Shown: positions 1 to 6,142 of the stretch, in pieces | Numbering within the stretch: position 1 is the stretch's first letter | Layout: every line of letters starts with the position of its first letter | Assembly: GCA_002690085.1 (NCBI GenBank) | Contig: NZDM01000044.1 | Location: 1 to 7,459, forward strand | Reading direction: 5' to 3' | DNA from: Flavobacteriaceae bacterium | GTDB lineage: Bacteria > Bacteroidota > Bacteroidia > Flavobacteriales > Flavobacteriaceae | Length of the DNA: 7,459 nucleotides | Program-made: the position numbers and the translations under genes | Notes under the pieces: model-generated | What the model saw: the letters and a program-made list of their open reading frames with translations, nothing else | Told to the model about the DNA's origin: nothing | Databases searched by the model: none

Positions 1-36
1 AATTTTTGAAGATTTTGTTTTCTAAAATTTACCAGA

Positions 37-67
37 CAAAAGTAAATAACCCACAGCGTTTTACCAA
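37..67 (-). promoter_or_regulatory. Candidate leftward Bacteroidetes-type promoter
   Basis: On the minus strand positions 44-37 read TACTTTTG, an exact match to the Bacteroidetes -7 box TAnnTTTG. A TTG lies at 67-65, 20 bp upstream, which suits the -33 element of this group. Transcription would start near position 30 and run off the left edge, so the driven gene is not visible. The call rests only on motif and spacing. Confidence 0.4.
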
Positions 68-385
68 TATTTTTTAAAGCTGATTTTAAACTCATAGGGA
101 AAACCGTGTTTTTACTCATTTGCCAACAAATGCCGCATCAATGAGATAAATGAAAGGGATGTTTTGGCCTTATACAATGCGAATGCCTATTGATTTATGT
201 TGGTCAACAAGTAAAAATACAGCTATAAAACCACCCAAATTCTTTGGTATAATGGAAAATCGCATTGGATTTGCAAAAGCTAAACCTTTGAAGATTTACT
301 GATAAATCAGGTTAAATTAGAGTTCTAGGAACCTCTTTTAGGGATATATTAACATAATAATTAGGCTAATTGATATATATAACAT

Positions 386-393
386 TACCTTTG
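386..393 (+). promoter_or_regulatory. Promoter -7 box of the cold-shock gene
   Basis: TACCTTTG matches the Bacteroidetes -7 consensus TAnnTTTG exactly. It lies 24 bp before the GTG start, giving a predicted start site near 400 and a leader of only about 18 nt. The -33 element is weak: TTAG at 361-364 has suitable spacing (21 bp), while a clear TTG at 370-372 is too close (13 bp). If correct, the transcript lacks the long 5' leader that controls E. coli cspA translation. Confidence 0.5.
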
Positions 394-417
394 GCTTTTT
401 AAATTAAAATATATAAA

Positions 418-609
418 GTGAAAAACGGAACAGTAAAATTCTTCAATGCATCCAAAGGATTTGGATTCATTACTGAAGAAGATTCAGACACAGAGCACTT
501 CGTGCACGTTACTGGATTGATTGATGAGATCAATGAAGGTGACGCCGTTGAGTTTGAATTAAAAGAAGGTAGAAAAGGCATGAATGCAGTAAATGTTAGA
601 GTTCTCTAA
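418..609 (+). CDS. Cold-shock-domain protein (CspA family)
   Basis: This is a 63-residue single-domain cold-shock protein, the usual length for the family. Such proteins are cytoplasmic five-stranded beta-barrels that bind single-stranded RNA and DNA and act as RNA chaperones or antiterminators. The nucleic-acid-binding motifs are visible: RNP1 as KGFGFI at residues 13-18 and an RNP2-like HFVHV at 27-31. Aromatic residues F8 and F9 stand where E. coli CspA has a tryptophan-phenylalanine pair. The tail GMNAVNVRV matches the typical C-terminus. The start is GTG: the frame is closed by a TAA at 400-402 and no ATG lies between. There is no Shine-Dalgarno, only an A-rich stretch. A -7 box lies just upstream and a hairpin terminator follows 26 bp after the stop, so the gene looks monocistronic. 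Whether it responds to cold cannot be told; many family members are constitutive. Confidence 0.95.
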   Translation: MKNGTVKFFNASKGFGFITEEDSDTEHFVHVTGLIDEINEGDAVEFELKEGRKGMNAVNVRVL

Positions 610-635
610 TATTTAAGAAAACATTATTTTTTTAC

Positions 636-667
636 AAAAAAACCTTTCCAAATGGAGAGGTTTTTTT
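636..667. terminator. Bidirectional intrinsic terminator
   Basis: A 14-bp stem has arms at 636-649 and 654-667 and a 4-nt AAAT loop. It contains one G-U pair; the core is CCTTTCC paired with GGAGAGG, flanked by seven A on the left and seven T on the right. Both strands therefore end in a U-tract after a GC-rich core. It sits between two convergent genes, 26 bp after the cold-shock stop and 6 bp beyond the dehydrogenase stop, so it should serve both. Confidence 0.9.
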
Positions 668-673
668 ATGGGT

Positions 674-1885
674 TTATTCCAAACCCTCTACATAGGACTG
701 CAAGTATGAAAAAGCTGGGGTGAGTTGCCCATTTTCGGTCATTTTTGCACGGGCAAGCAGTTCATCCGCATCGCCATTAAAAAAGGCGGGGAGAATGGTT
801 TCTGCAAATGTAGCGCCAAAACCTTCGCTGGCATCTCGAGGCAATTCACAAGGCAAGTTATCAACTGCCATGACAGCGATGGCCGCTGGATTTTTAAAAT
901 CTGTTTCGGACTCAGATTGTGGGTCATAGCCATACATTGGATTTTCTATAGTCGAGGGACGAATGGTGCAAGCCACCGGCCCGTCAATGTCACAAGAGAT
1001 ATCGGCCACCACTTTGAGTTTAAAATTAGGTGCTTTGGCATCGGATCTGCTAAAAAAATAAGGCGAGTCTTTGCCATAAAAATGACCAGCGATAAACACA
1101 TCGGCCACTTCAGTAAATCTAGAAAAGGTGGATTTGTATGCAGAAGCATTGGCAAAAAAATCAGCTTTAGAGGCATGGCAACCATCTTTTCGATCGACAT
1201 AATCCAAAACATCTAATTGGATGTAAACAGGTCCATCAAATGATTCCGTTAAAAATGCCGTAACACTCACTTGTTTGATTTGCATTGCATCCAAAACTTC
1301 TTTGGCCCCCTGCCCGACCCTACCAGTACCAGTTAAAACAATTTTTAAGGGCGGTAATTTTATACTTTTAAGGGCGGCATCCAATTCGGAACGCCCCTTA
1401 AGGTCTGTGGCCTTTGGAAGTTCAAAACAATTAAATTTTTTGCCCAGGGTACGAATGCCATTATAGGCGCCCACCACACCAGCATAGTAGCCAAAACCAA
1501 TGAGGCGGTTTTTGTTGGCATCTACCAGAGTTTCATGGTCATAAAGGGTGATGTTTTTAGCCAAAACAGCCTGCAGTAATTTGCGGTTGTAAGGCTGTTT
1601 TTTAATGGTATGGCTAAAAAAGAAATAACTTTTATTAGGAATGAGTGCATCAATGGGCACTTCTTTGACACCAATCATCACATCGGCCTGGCTGATATCG
1701 CTTTTCACTTCTAGTCCTTGGGCTTGGTATTCGGCGTCTGAAAACGCACGAATATCTGAGGATTCTACGATCACCTCAGCTTCTGGATGATTATTTAACA
1801 GGGTTTTACAAGCGGTTGGTGTGAGTACCACCCGGCGATCTGGGGGTGATTTTCGTTCTTTAATCACAGCAAATGTGTTGGCCAT
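674..1885 (-). CDS. NAD(P)-dependent amino-acid dehydrogenase, saccharopine dehydrogenase (lysine-forming)-like, AlaDH/PNT fold
   Basis: This 403-residue cytoplasmic enzyme has the two-domain fold shared by alanine dehydrogenase, transhydrogenase alpha subunit and lysine-forming saccharopine dehydrogenase (LYS1 type). The N-terminal substrate domain starts with KERKSPPDRRVVLTP (residues 9-23). R18, K74 (in IGVKEVP) and H92 (in FFFSHTIKK) line up by eye with yeast Lys1 R18, K77 and H96, the last two being its catalytic pair. A dinucleotide-binding loop GTGRVGQGA follows at 186-194. VVADISCDIDGPV (292-304) and DNLPCELPRDAS (342-353) recall the matching Lys1 segments. The likely reaction is NAD(P)-linked interconversion of saccharopine with lysine and 2-oxoglutarate, but automatic pipelines may name such proteins alanine dehydrogenase. 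No partner enzyme is adjacent. It starts at an ATG 18 bp downstream of a candidate promoter and ends at a shared terminator. Its G+C is visibly higher than that of the surface genes to the right. The family is secure; the substrate is inferred. Confidence 0.88.
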   Translation of the reverse strand: MANTFAVIKERKSPPDRRVVLTPTACKTLLNNHPEAEVIVESSDIRAFSDAEYQAQGLEVKSDISQADVMIGVKEVPIDALIPNKSYFFFSHTIKKQPYNRKLLQAVLAKNITLYDHETLVDANKNRLIGFGYYAGVVGAYNGIRTLGKKFNCFELPKATDLKGRSELDAALKSIKLPPLKIVLTGTGRVGQGAKEVLDAMQIKQVSVTAFLTESFDGPVYIQLDVLDYVDRKDGCHASKADFFANASAYKSTFSRFTEVADVFIAGHFYGKDSPYFFSRSDAKAPNFKLKVVADISCDIDGPVACTIRPSTIENPMYGYDPQSESETDFKNPAAIAVMAVDNLPCELPRDASEGFGATFAETILPAFFNGDADELLARAKMTENGQLTPAFSYLQSYVEGLE

Positions 1886-1902
1886 AGCAGAAATAATATG
1901 TA

Positions 1903-1933
1903 CTAAAATAGCGGGATTTTAATGGGTACACAA
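1903..1933 (-). promoter_or_regulatory. Candidate promoter of the dehydrogenase gene
   Basis: On the minus strand TATTTTAG (1910-1903) is a 7-of-8 match to TAnnTTTG, and TTG lies at 1933-1931, exactly 20 bp upstream. Predicted transcription begins near 1896, about 11 nt before the ATG. It is back-to-back with the tmRNA promoter, so the two transcription units share a short divergent control region of about 90 bp. Confidence 0.45.
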
Positions 1934-1942
1934 GTTTTTTTG

Positions 1943-1950
1943 TAACTTTG
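1943..1950 (+). promoter_or_regulatory. Promoter -7 box of the tmRNA gene
   Basis: TAACTTTG matches the Bacteroidetes -7 consensus TAnnTTTG exactly. Initiation about 7 bp downstream (near 1957) would give a precursor with some 25 extra 5' nucleotides, to be trimmed before G1982 by RNase P. No good -33 TTG is present at the usual distance; only a T-run at 1917-1920 lies there. Confidence 0.55.
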
Positions 1951-1953
1951 CCC

Positions 1954-1968
1954 TCCTTCTCTGAAGGA
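1954..1968 (+). other. Short inverted repeat in the tmRNA 5' leader
   Basis: TCCTTC (1954-1959) and GAAGGA (1963-1968) form a perfect 6-bp stem with a TCT loop. It sits 13 bp before the mature tmRNA end and at or just after the predicted start site. It could be a leader hairpin of the precursor or a protein-binding dyad; its role is unknown. Confidence 0.35.
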
Positions 1969-1981
1969 AATATTACAATAC

Positions 1982-2375
1982 GGGGTCGACTGGTATTGAC
2001 AGCAGGATCTATGGAATTGTAAGCACGTCGTGTCATGGTATTGAAACACGTTAAAGGCCATACCAACATTTAAACGGCGAGAATAACTACGCTTTAGCTG
2101 CTTAATCCGAATTATAGTAGGATGAGCCTCGGCACACAAGGTGTGCAAGCTTTATGTCTCCTGAAAGCCTTGATTCATGGCGTTCAATTTTGAGACATCG
2201 TAAATATGGATCTAGAAATTCTAAGGCTTTGGTAGGATTTTGAAATTAAAGAAGCTAAGATTTAAATGGGCGGTTTTTAGTCAGTTTATTTCCGACAATT
2301 AATTAAAAACTAAACGTGTAGAAAGCACTTTTTTAGCTTGTTTGGACGAGGGTTCGATTCCCTCCGACTCCACCA
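1982..2375 (+). ncRNA. ssrA: tmRNA (10Sa RNA)
   Basis: This is a one-piece tmRNA of about 394 nt that, with SmpB, rescues stalled ribosomes and tags the unfinished protein for proteolysis. The tRNA-like part is complete. Acceptor strand GGGGTCG (1982-1988) pairs with CGACTCC (2365-2371), with a G-U at the third pair, the alanyl-tRNA synthetase identity element. The T-arm GAGGG/CCCTC (2348-2352, 2360-2364) encloses TTCGATT. The CCA end (2373-2375) is encoded. The conserved 5' segment GACTGGTATTGACAGC follows the acceptor. The tag frame at 2076-2105 gives GENNYALAA. Internal helices include ATCC/GGAT just after the tag stop (2105-2108, 2120-2123), GCACAC/GTGTGC (2132-2137, 2141-2146), ATGTCTC/GAGACAT (2154-2160, 2192-2198) and a possible P2 pairing CACGT/ACGTG (2024-2028, 2314-2318). 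A promoter box and a terminator flank the gene. The ends are set by the acceptor stem. Confidence 0.97.
2076..2105 (+). other. tmRNA tag peptide reading frame (GENNYALAA)
   Basis: Reading from GGC at 2076, the internal message encodes Gly-Glu-Asn-Asn-Tyr-Ala-Leu-Ala-Ala followed by TAA. The ending YALAA is the tail recognised by ClpXP-type proteases and is shared with the E. coli tag. The resume codon is set at GGC because TAAAC just before it aligns with the E. coli TAGTC that precedes its resume codon; this choice is inferred. An alanine from the charged tmRNA would be added ahead of the encoded residues. Confidence 0.9.
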
Positions 2376-2378
2376 CAC

Positions 2379-2415
2379 GGGACAAACTCATATTTTTTGA
2401 GATTTGTCCCTTTTT
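2379..2415 (+). terminator. Intrinsic terminator of the tmRNA gene
   Basis: GGGACAAA (2379-2386) pairs with TTTGTCCC (2403-2410). Inside it CTCA (2387-2390) pairs with TGAG (2398-2401), leaving a single bulged A2402 and a loop at 2391-2397. Five T follow at 2411-2415, then more T-rich sequence. It starts 3 nt after the encoded CCA, so the precursor needs only 3' trimming. The 2416-2611 stretch beyond it is A/T-rich, with no gene and no exact TAnnTTTG box, so the promoter of the next gene is not identified. Confidence 0.9.
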
Positions 2416-2611
2416 ATTTTCATTTAACTCCTTGTCTATCTGCAAGATATACCACAACACATCATTGATTCTTGTAGTTCGACATTATTTTCCGTCAAAT
2501 TCTATTTTTTCTGCAAAAATCGAACTTATCAACTTCATTTTATGCTTAGTAGGATAGATTAATTTTTTAATTATTATTTTTAGAGTTCAATATTTTAACC
2601 TTTTTACGCCT

Positions 2612-5600
2612 ATGAGATCCTGCTATTTACTGTTAATCATTGGTTTAATTTCCATTAAACTACAAAGTCAAAATAGAATTGAATTTTTCAAAACAGTTCC
2701 TATTATTGATACTGATACGCCAAATTGGGCCAAATTAATGTATTCTGACAATCCGAATGTTGGTGAGGTCGAAGATTTATACAGCGCTTACTACAAGAAT
2801 AATAAATTTGTAAAAACAATTCACACCCAAAATCATAAGCACTGGATAAAGATAGTTGAACCCATGTTAGATGATAATGGTTTTATTAAGCAACTAAATC
2901 AGTCAGAAGAAGAAAATAAATTTGAGTCGCTTAAAAAAAAACGTGAATCACAAATTGGATTTAGAGTTCCAGAATCTGATGCTGGTTGGGTTGCCATGGG
3001 ACCATTCGAAACTTTTGGAACCAACCCAGCTATACCTATTTCATGGCATAAAAATGTTTATGCTATTGACCAGTCATTATCAGATCCTAATGTTCTTATT
3101 TGCGGAACTGAAGCAGGTGGGGTTTATAAATCTACAGATAAGGCCAATAATTGGACACTAATTTCATTGGGGGAGGTTTTCGCTGGAGGTAATGCAGCAG
3201 TTAAAATTCATCCTACCAATTCAAATAATTATTTAGTTTCTTCTAATAATAGAATTTACCAATCTATTGATGGTGGAGTAACATGGTTAGAACGCCATTT
3301 CACAAATGGAACTGGCCATGAATTTGCATATTCTCCATCGAACAACAACATAATATTTCATGCCTCATCATCAGGTTTATTTAAAACTATTAATGGGGGT
3401 TCAAATTGGACACAAATTTACTACAATAGTTGTTGGGACATTGATTTTCATCCCAACAATCCCAATATTGTTTATTTACTAATGTCTAACCCTACTGCAA
3501 AGCGCAGTGAACTTTTTAGAAGTGATAATAATGGTAATACATGGACTCTAAAAGACAATGGATGGTATGTGCCTTTTGATTTTATTAATTCAAATGACCA
3601 AGGTGGTAAAATTGCTGTGACAGCTGCATCTCCAGATCTAGTTTATGTATGTCTTATTGGAGAATCAAAAACTGATGATAATGGTTGGATAGGTGTCTAC
3701 AAAAGCAATGACAAAGGGGATAATTGGAGCAATCCAAGCGGACAAAATGGAGGTCCCTATGGAGAAATAAATGGGGATGATGTATGGAATGTGGCAGCCT
3801 ACAGTGATGGTTACCACCAAGGCTTCTACAACTTTGATATGGAAGCAAGCAATGTTGACGCCAATAAAATATGGATCGCTTCCATCCGATTAACAGAATC
3901 CAGCGATGGCGGACAAACTTTCCAATCCATTGGCGCGGCAAACTCAACGCGTTTGAATTATATCCATGCGGATGTTCAAGACATTGAGGTGAATGGAGAT
4001 GATATTTGGATTGCAACAGATGGTGGGATTGACTATTCAGATGATGAATTAATGACACACCAAGCGTTAAATCGTGGAATTCAAGCTGCTGACTTTTGGG
4101 GTTTTAACACAGGATGGAATGAAGATACTTTTACAGGTGGTAAATATCACGATGGAACAAGCGGGTGGTTCGAAAATTATGGCTTAGGAAAAACCTACAA
4201 TATTGGAGGGGTTGAAGAAGCTTCAGGCTATGTGCATCCTGTAGAGAGTAGGAAATTAATGTTTCGAACGCACTACGCTAGCGATAACACTTCTGTAAAA
4301 ACAATCCCTGAAATTTTTGGGAATGAAGTAATCAATCACCCCTCTCTTCCCATTCGGCCAAACGAATCTTATTTACCCGCTGAACGAAGCGGTATCTATT
4401 TTGATCCAAGATATGCAAATCATATATATGTTGGTCTTGGAAATTCGGTTTATAAATCCACAAATGGAGGCACTAACTTTGATGTAATTTACTCTTTCCC
4501 AAGTGGTTTGGTTTTTGAAATGGAAATATCAAGAAGCAATCCAAATGTTATCTACGCAGTATTAAATCCATCAGGTGGGTACTGGGATCCATGTGAAATT
4601 TGGAAATCTACAGATGAAGGAATCTCATGGAATAAAACAATTACTGACCCTGGTGGAAATCGCAGGCGTTTTAGAATTTCTATTCATCCTGAAGATGAAA
4701 ATAAACTGTGGGTAGCTACCCCAAGAGGTCAAGAGGGCTCAAAAGTTTACTACACTGAAAATGGAGGTGTTACATGGCAAAATAAAACAACTTCAACTCT
4801 TAACGGTGAAGATGTTGCTGATATTCTATACCAAGGAGGCACCAATAATGTGGTTTATTTAGCCACGCGTTATGGGGTATTTTATTGGGATGAAAACTCA
4901 GCGGATTGGATAAATTATTCCGCAGACTTACCATTGGTAACAAAATCATTACAAATTAATCCTTTTTATCGCGATTCAGAATTACGCTTAGGCACCAACG
5001 GACGTGGTGTTTGGGGAAGAAAAATGCAAAAGACAGACTTTTTACCAATTGCACAACCAATCACCTATTCTGATCGTGTAGAATGTCTTATGGATCCAGT
5101 ACAATTTGATTGCTATTCTATATTAAATCATGAAGGGGCTTCTTGGGAATGGACAATAACACCCCAACCGCAATCAATTTCTTCTAATACGGCTAGAAAT
5201 CCAATTGTAGTTTTTGGAAATGAAGGCAATTATGATGTAAGTCTTAGAGTTACTGATGGATTTGGTAATTCAGATACAAAAACAATAACAGACATGATAT
5301 CGGTTGTAGATGACTGCCCTGCTTGTGAATCTTTTGGAAACATGTCATGGGATACAGCCATTACTCTTGTTAATTTCAATGGTATATTTAACGGTACTGG
5401 AAAAACAAGCCCCTATTCTGACTTCACAGAAACTTTTTCATCTACAGTTCAAATTGGAAATGATTATAATCTGAGTGTAAATCTAGACACTGATGGAAAT
5501 TATAGTGTTTACTCCACTGCTTGGATTGATTGGAATCAAGATGATGATTTTGATGACGAAGGCGAAACCTACAATTTAGGATTTGCAACAAACACAACTA

Positions 5601-6025
5601 ATGGTATTACGAGTTTATCTCCACTTTCAATTACTGTACCCAATAATGCACAAGAAGGGGAAACAGTATTGAGAGTAGCAGCGAAATTTGGTGCTTATCC
5701 TGATCAATGTGAGACTGACTTTGATGGTGAAGTTGAAGATTATACCATTTTTGTTGCACCTTCTTTGGGAATCGTTCATAACAATTTCCAAATCACTCCT
5801 TTAATATATCCAAATCCAACAAGTGGAAATTTATCAATTGACATGCAAAAAAACTTTGAAAAAGTCAATATAACAATCACAGATTTAAATGGTAAGCAAA
5901 TTCAATCCAGTTCATATTACAACACCCAGTTATTAAAAATTACTCTAAATGAAGCAGCAGGTTTGTATTTGGTCAATATTAAATCAGAAAATTCTGGAGC
6001 AGTTTTTAAATTATTGATTGAGTAA
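2612..6025 (+). CDS. Secreted Asp-box (BNR/sortilin-type) beta-propeller protein with PKD and GEVED domains and T9SS sorting tail
   Basis: This is a 1137-residue exported protein. An N-terminal signal peptide (residues 1 to about 20, hydrophobic YLLLIIGLI, cleavage probably near Q18-Q20) supports the ATG start. At least nine Asp-boxes (S/T-x-D/N-x-G-x-T/S-W/F) begin at residues 174, 218, 259, 304, 365, 430, 616, 666 and 715. They fall in two clusters separated by about 180 residues, suggesting two tandem propellers as in sortilin- or GH74-like folds. A PKD-like beta-sandwich follows (about 815-898, motif GNYDVSLRVTDGFGNSD). Then comes a GEVED domain (about 905-1048, with WIDWNQDDDF at 971-980 and GEVEDYT at 1039-1045). 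Last is a type A T9SS C-terminal domain (about 1060-1137, IYPNPTSGNLSI). It is therefore expected to cross the outer membrane by T9SS and be released or surface-anchored. Asp-box propellers often bind or cleave glycans, but no catalytic residues can be assigned, so the substrate is unknown. It appears intact. Confidence 0.93.
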   Translation: MRSCYLLLIIGLISIKLQSQNRIEFFKTVPIIDTDTPNWAKLMYSDNPNVGEVEDLYSAYYKNNKFVKTIHTQNHKHWIKIVEPMLDDNGFIKQLNQSEEENKFESLKKKRESQIGFRVPESDAGWVAMGPFETFGTNPAIPISWHKNVYAIDQSLSDPNVLICGTEAGGVYKSTDKANNWTLISLGEVFAGGNAAVKIHPTNSNNYLVSSNNRIYQSIDGGVTWLERHFTNGTGHEFAYSPSNNNIIFHASSSGLFKTINGGSNWTQIYYNSCWDIDFHPNNPNIVYLLMSNPTAKRSELFRSDNNGNTWTLKDNGWYVPFDFINSNDQGGKIAVTAASPDLVYVCLIGESKTDDNGWIGVYKSNDKGDNWSNPSGQNGGPYGEINGDDVWNVAAYSDGYHQGFYNFDMEASNVDANKIWIASIRLTESSDGGQTFQSIGAANSTRLNYIHADVQDIEVNGDDIWIATDGGIDYSDDELMTHQALNRGIQAADFWGFNTGWNEDTFTGGKYHDGTSGWFENYGLGKTYNIGGVEEASGYVHPVESRKLMFRTHYASDNTSVKTIPEIFGNEVINHPSLPIRPNESYLPAERSGIYFDPRYANHIYVGLGNSVYKSTNGGTNFDVIYSFPSGLVFEMEISRSNPNVIYAVLNPSGGYWDPCEIWKSTDEGISWNKTITDPGGNRRRFRISIHPEDENKLWVATPRGQEGSKVYYTENGGVTWQNKTTSTLNGEDVADILYQGGTNNVVYLATRYGVFYWDENSADWINYSADLPLVTKSLQINPFYRDSELRLGTNGRGVWGRKMQKTDFLPIAQPITYSDRVECLMDPVQFDCYSILNHEGASWEWTITPQPQSISSNTARNPIVVFGNEGNYDVSLRVTDGFGNSDTKTITDMISVVDDCPACESFGNMSWDTAITLVNFNGIFNGTGKTSPYSDFTETFSSTVQIGNDYNLSVNLDTDGNYSVYSTAWIDWNQDDDFDDEGETYNLGFATNTTNGITSLSPLSITVPNNAQEGETVLRVAAKFGAYPDQCETDFDGEVEDYTIFVAPSLGIVHNNFQITPLIYPNPTSGNLSIDMQKNFEKVNITITDLNGKQIQSSSYYNTQLLKITLNEAAGLYLVNIKSENSGAVFKLLIE

Positions 6026-6034
6026 TAAAACGTT

Positions 6035-6084
6035 AATAAATAATATGATTAATAATGAATTGTTATTTATTTTATGTTTTTTTT
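6035..6084 (+). terminator. Possible A/U-only hairpin plus T-tract after the propeller gene
   Basis: AATAAATAA (6035-6043) can pair with TTATTTATT (6063-6071), and a run of eight T follows at 6077-6084. The stem contains no G-C pair and the loop is about 19 nt, so it would be weak. It may simply reflect the extreme A/T content of the 117-bp spacer between the two plus-strand genes. Read-through into the lipoprotein gene is quite possible. No exact TAnnTTTG promoter box lies in the spacer. Confidence 0.2.
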
Positions 6085-6142
6085 AATAATATTTATTTTT
6101 ATTTATTAAATTGTTAATTATTAATTAATTACTTTCAATAAA

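Larger units (their letters stand above)
1..417. other. Non-coding region upstream of the cold-shock gene
   Basis: No open frame here has a believable length, start or protein composition. The stretch is A/T-rich. What can be seen is a possible leftward promoter at 37-67, two short dyads at 299-310 and 319-336, and a rightward promoter box at 386-393. The 11-bp word TTTGAAGATTT occurs at 5-15 and 287-297, which is unremarkable at this base composition. The region may include the regulatory zone of a divergent gene lying beyond the left edge. Confidence 0.6.

Noticed and set aside
5..297. 11-bp direct repeat TTTGAAGATTT at 5-15 and 287-297
   Set aside because: It is a short A/T-rich word in only two copies, easily expected by chance at this composition, with no associated structure.
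399..581. 60-residue minus-strand frame opposite the cold-shock gene
   Set aside because: It is the antisense of a well-conserved cold-shock domain and has no support of its own.
725..1466. Plus-strand open frames across the dehydrogenase (725-1216, 720-929, 1275-1466) and minus-strand ones in another frame (739-933, 946-1212)
   Set aside because: They are shadows of a conserved enzyme gene with clear family motifs in the frame 1885-674; the alternative translations show no domain or export signal.
2348..2375. tmRNA 3' end as an integration site for a genomic island
   Set aside because: The 3' end of ssrA is a common attachment site, but no second copy of this sequence, no integrase and no phage-like gene was found in the 5 kb downstream.
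1860..2557. Short open frames on both strands (1860-2069 and 1903-2148 on minus, 2342-2557 on plus)
   Set aside because: They overlap the tmRNA gene, its promoter or its terminator, have no protein-like composition, and the ssrA structure explains the sequence.
3654..4058. 134-residue antisense open frame inside the propeller gene
   Set aside because: It is rich in His, Leu and Ser with no recognisable motif, lies opposite Asp-box coding sequence, and has no separate promoter box that I could see.
6026..6142. A/T-rich spacer as a replication origin or a repeat array
   Set aside because: It has irregular TTAAT/ATTTA-like words but no periodic unit, no DnaA-box cluster and no origin-associated gene nearby; it looks like ordinary intergenic DNA.
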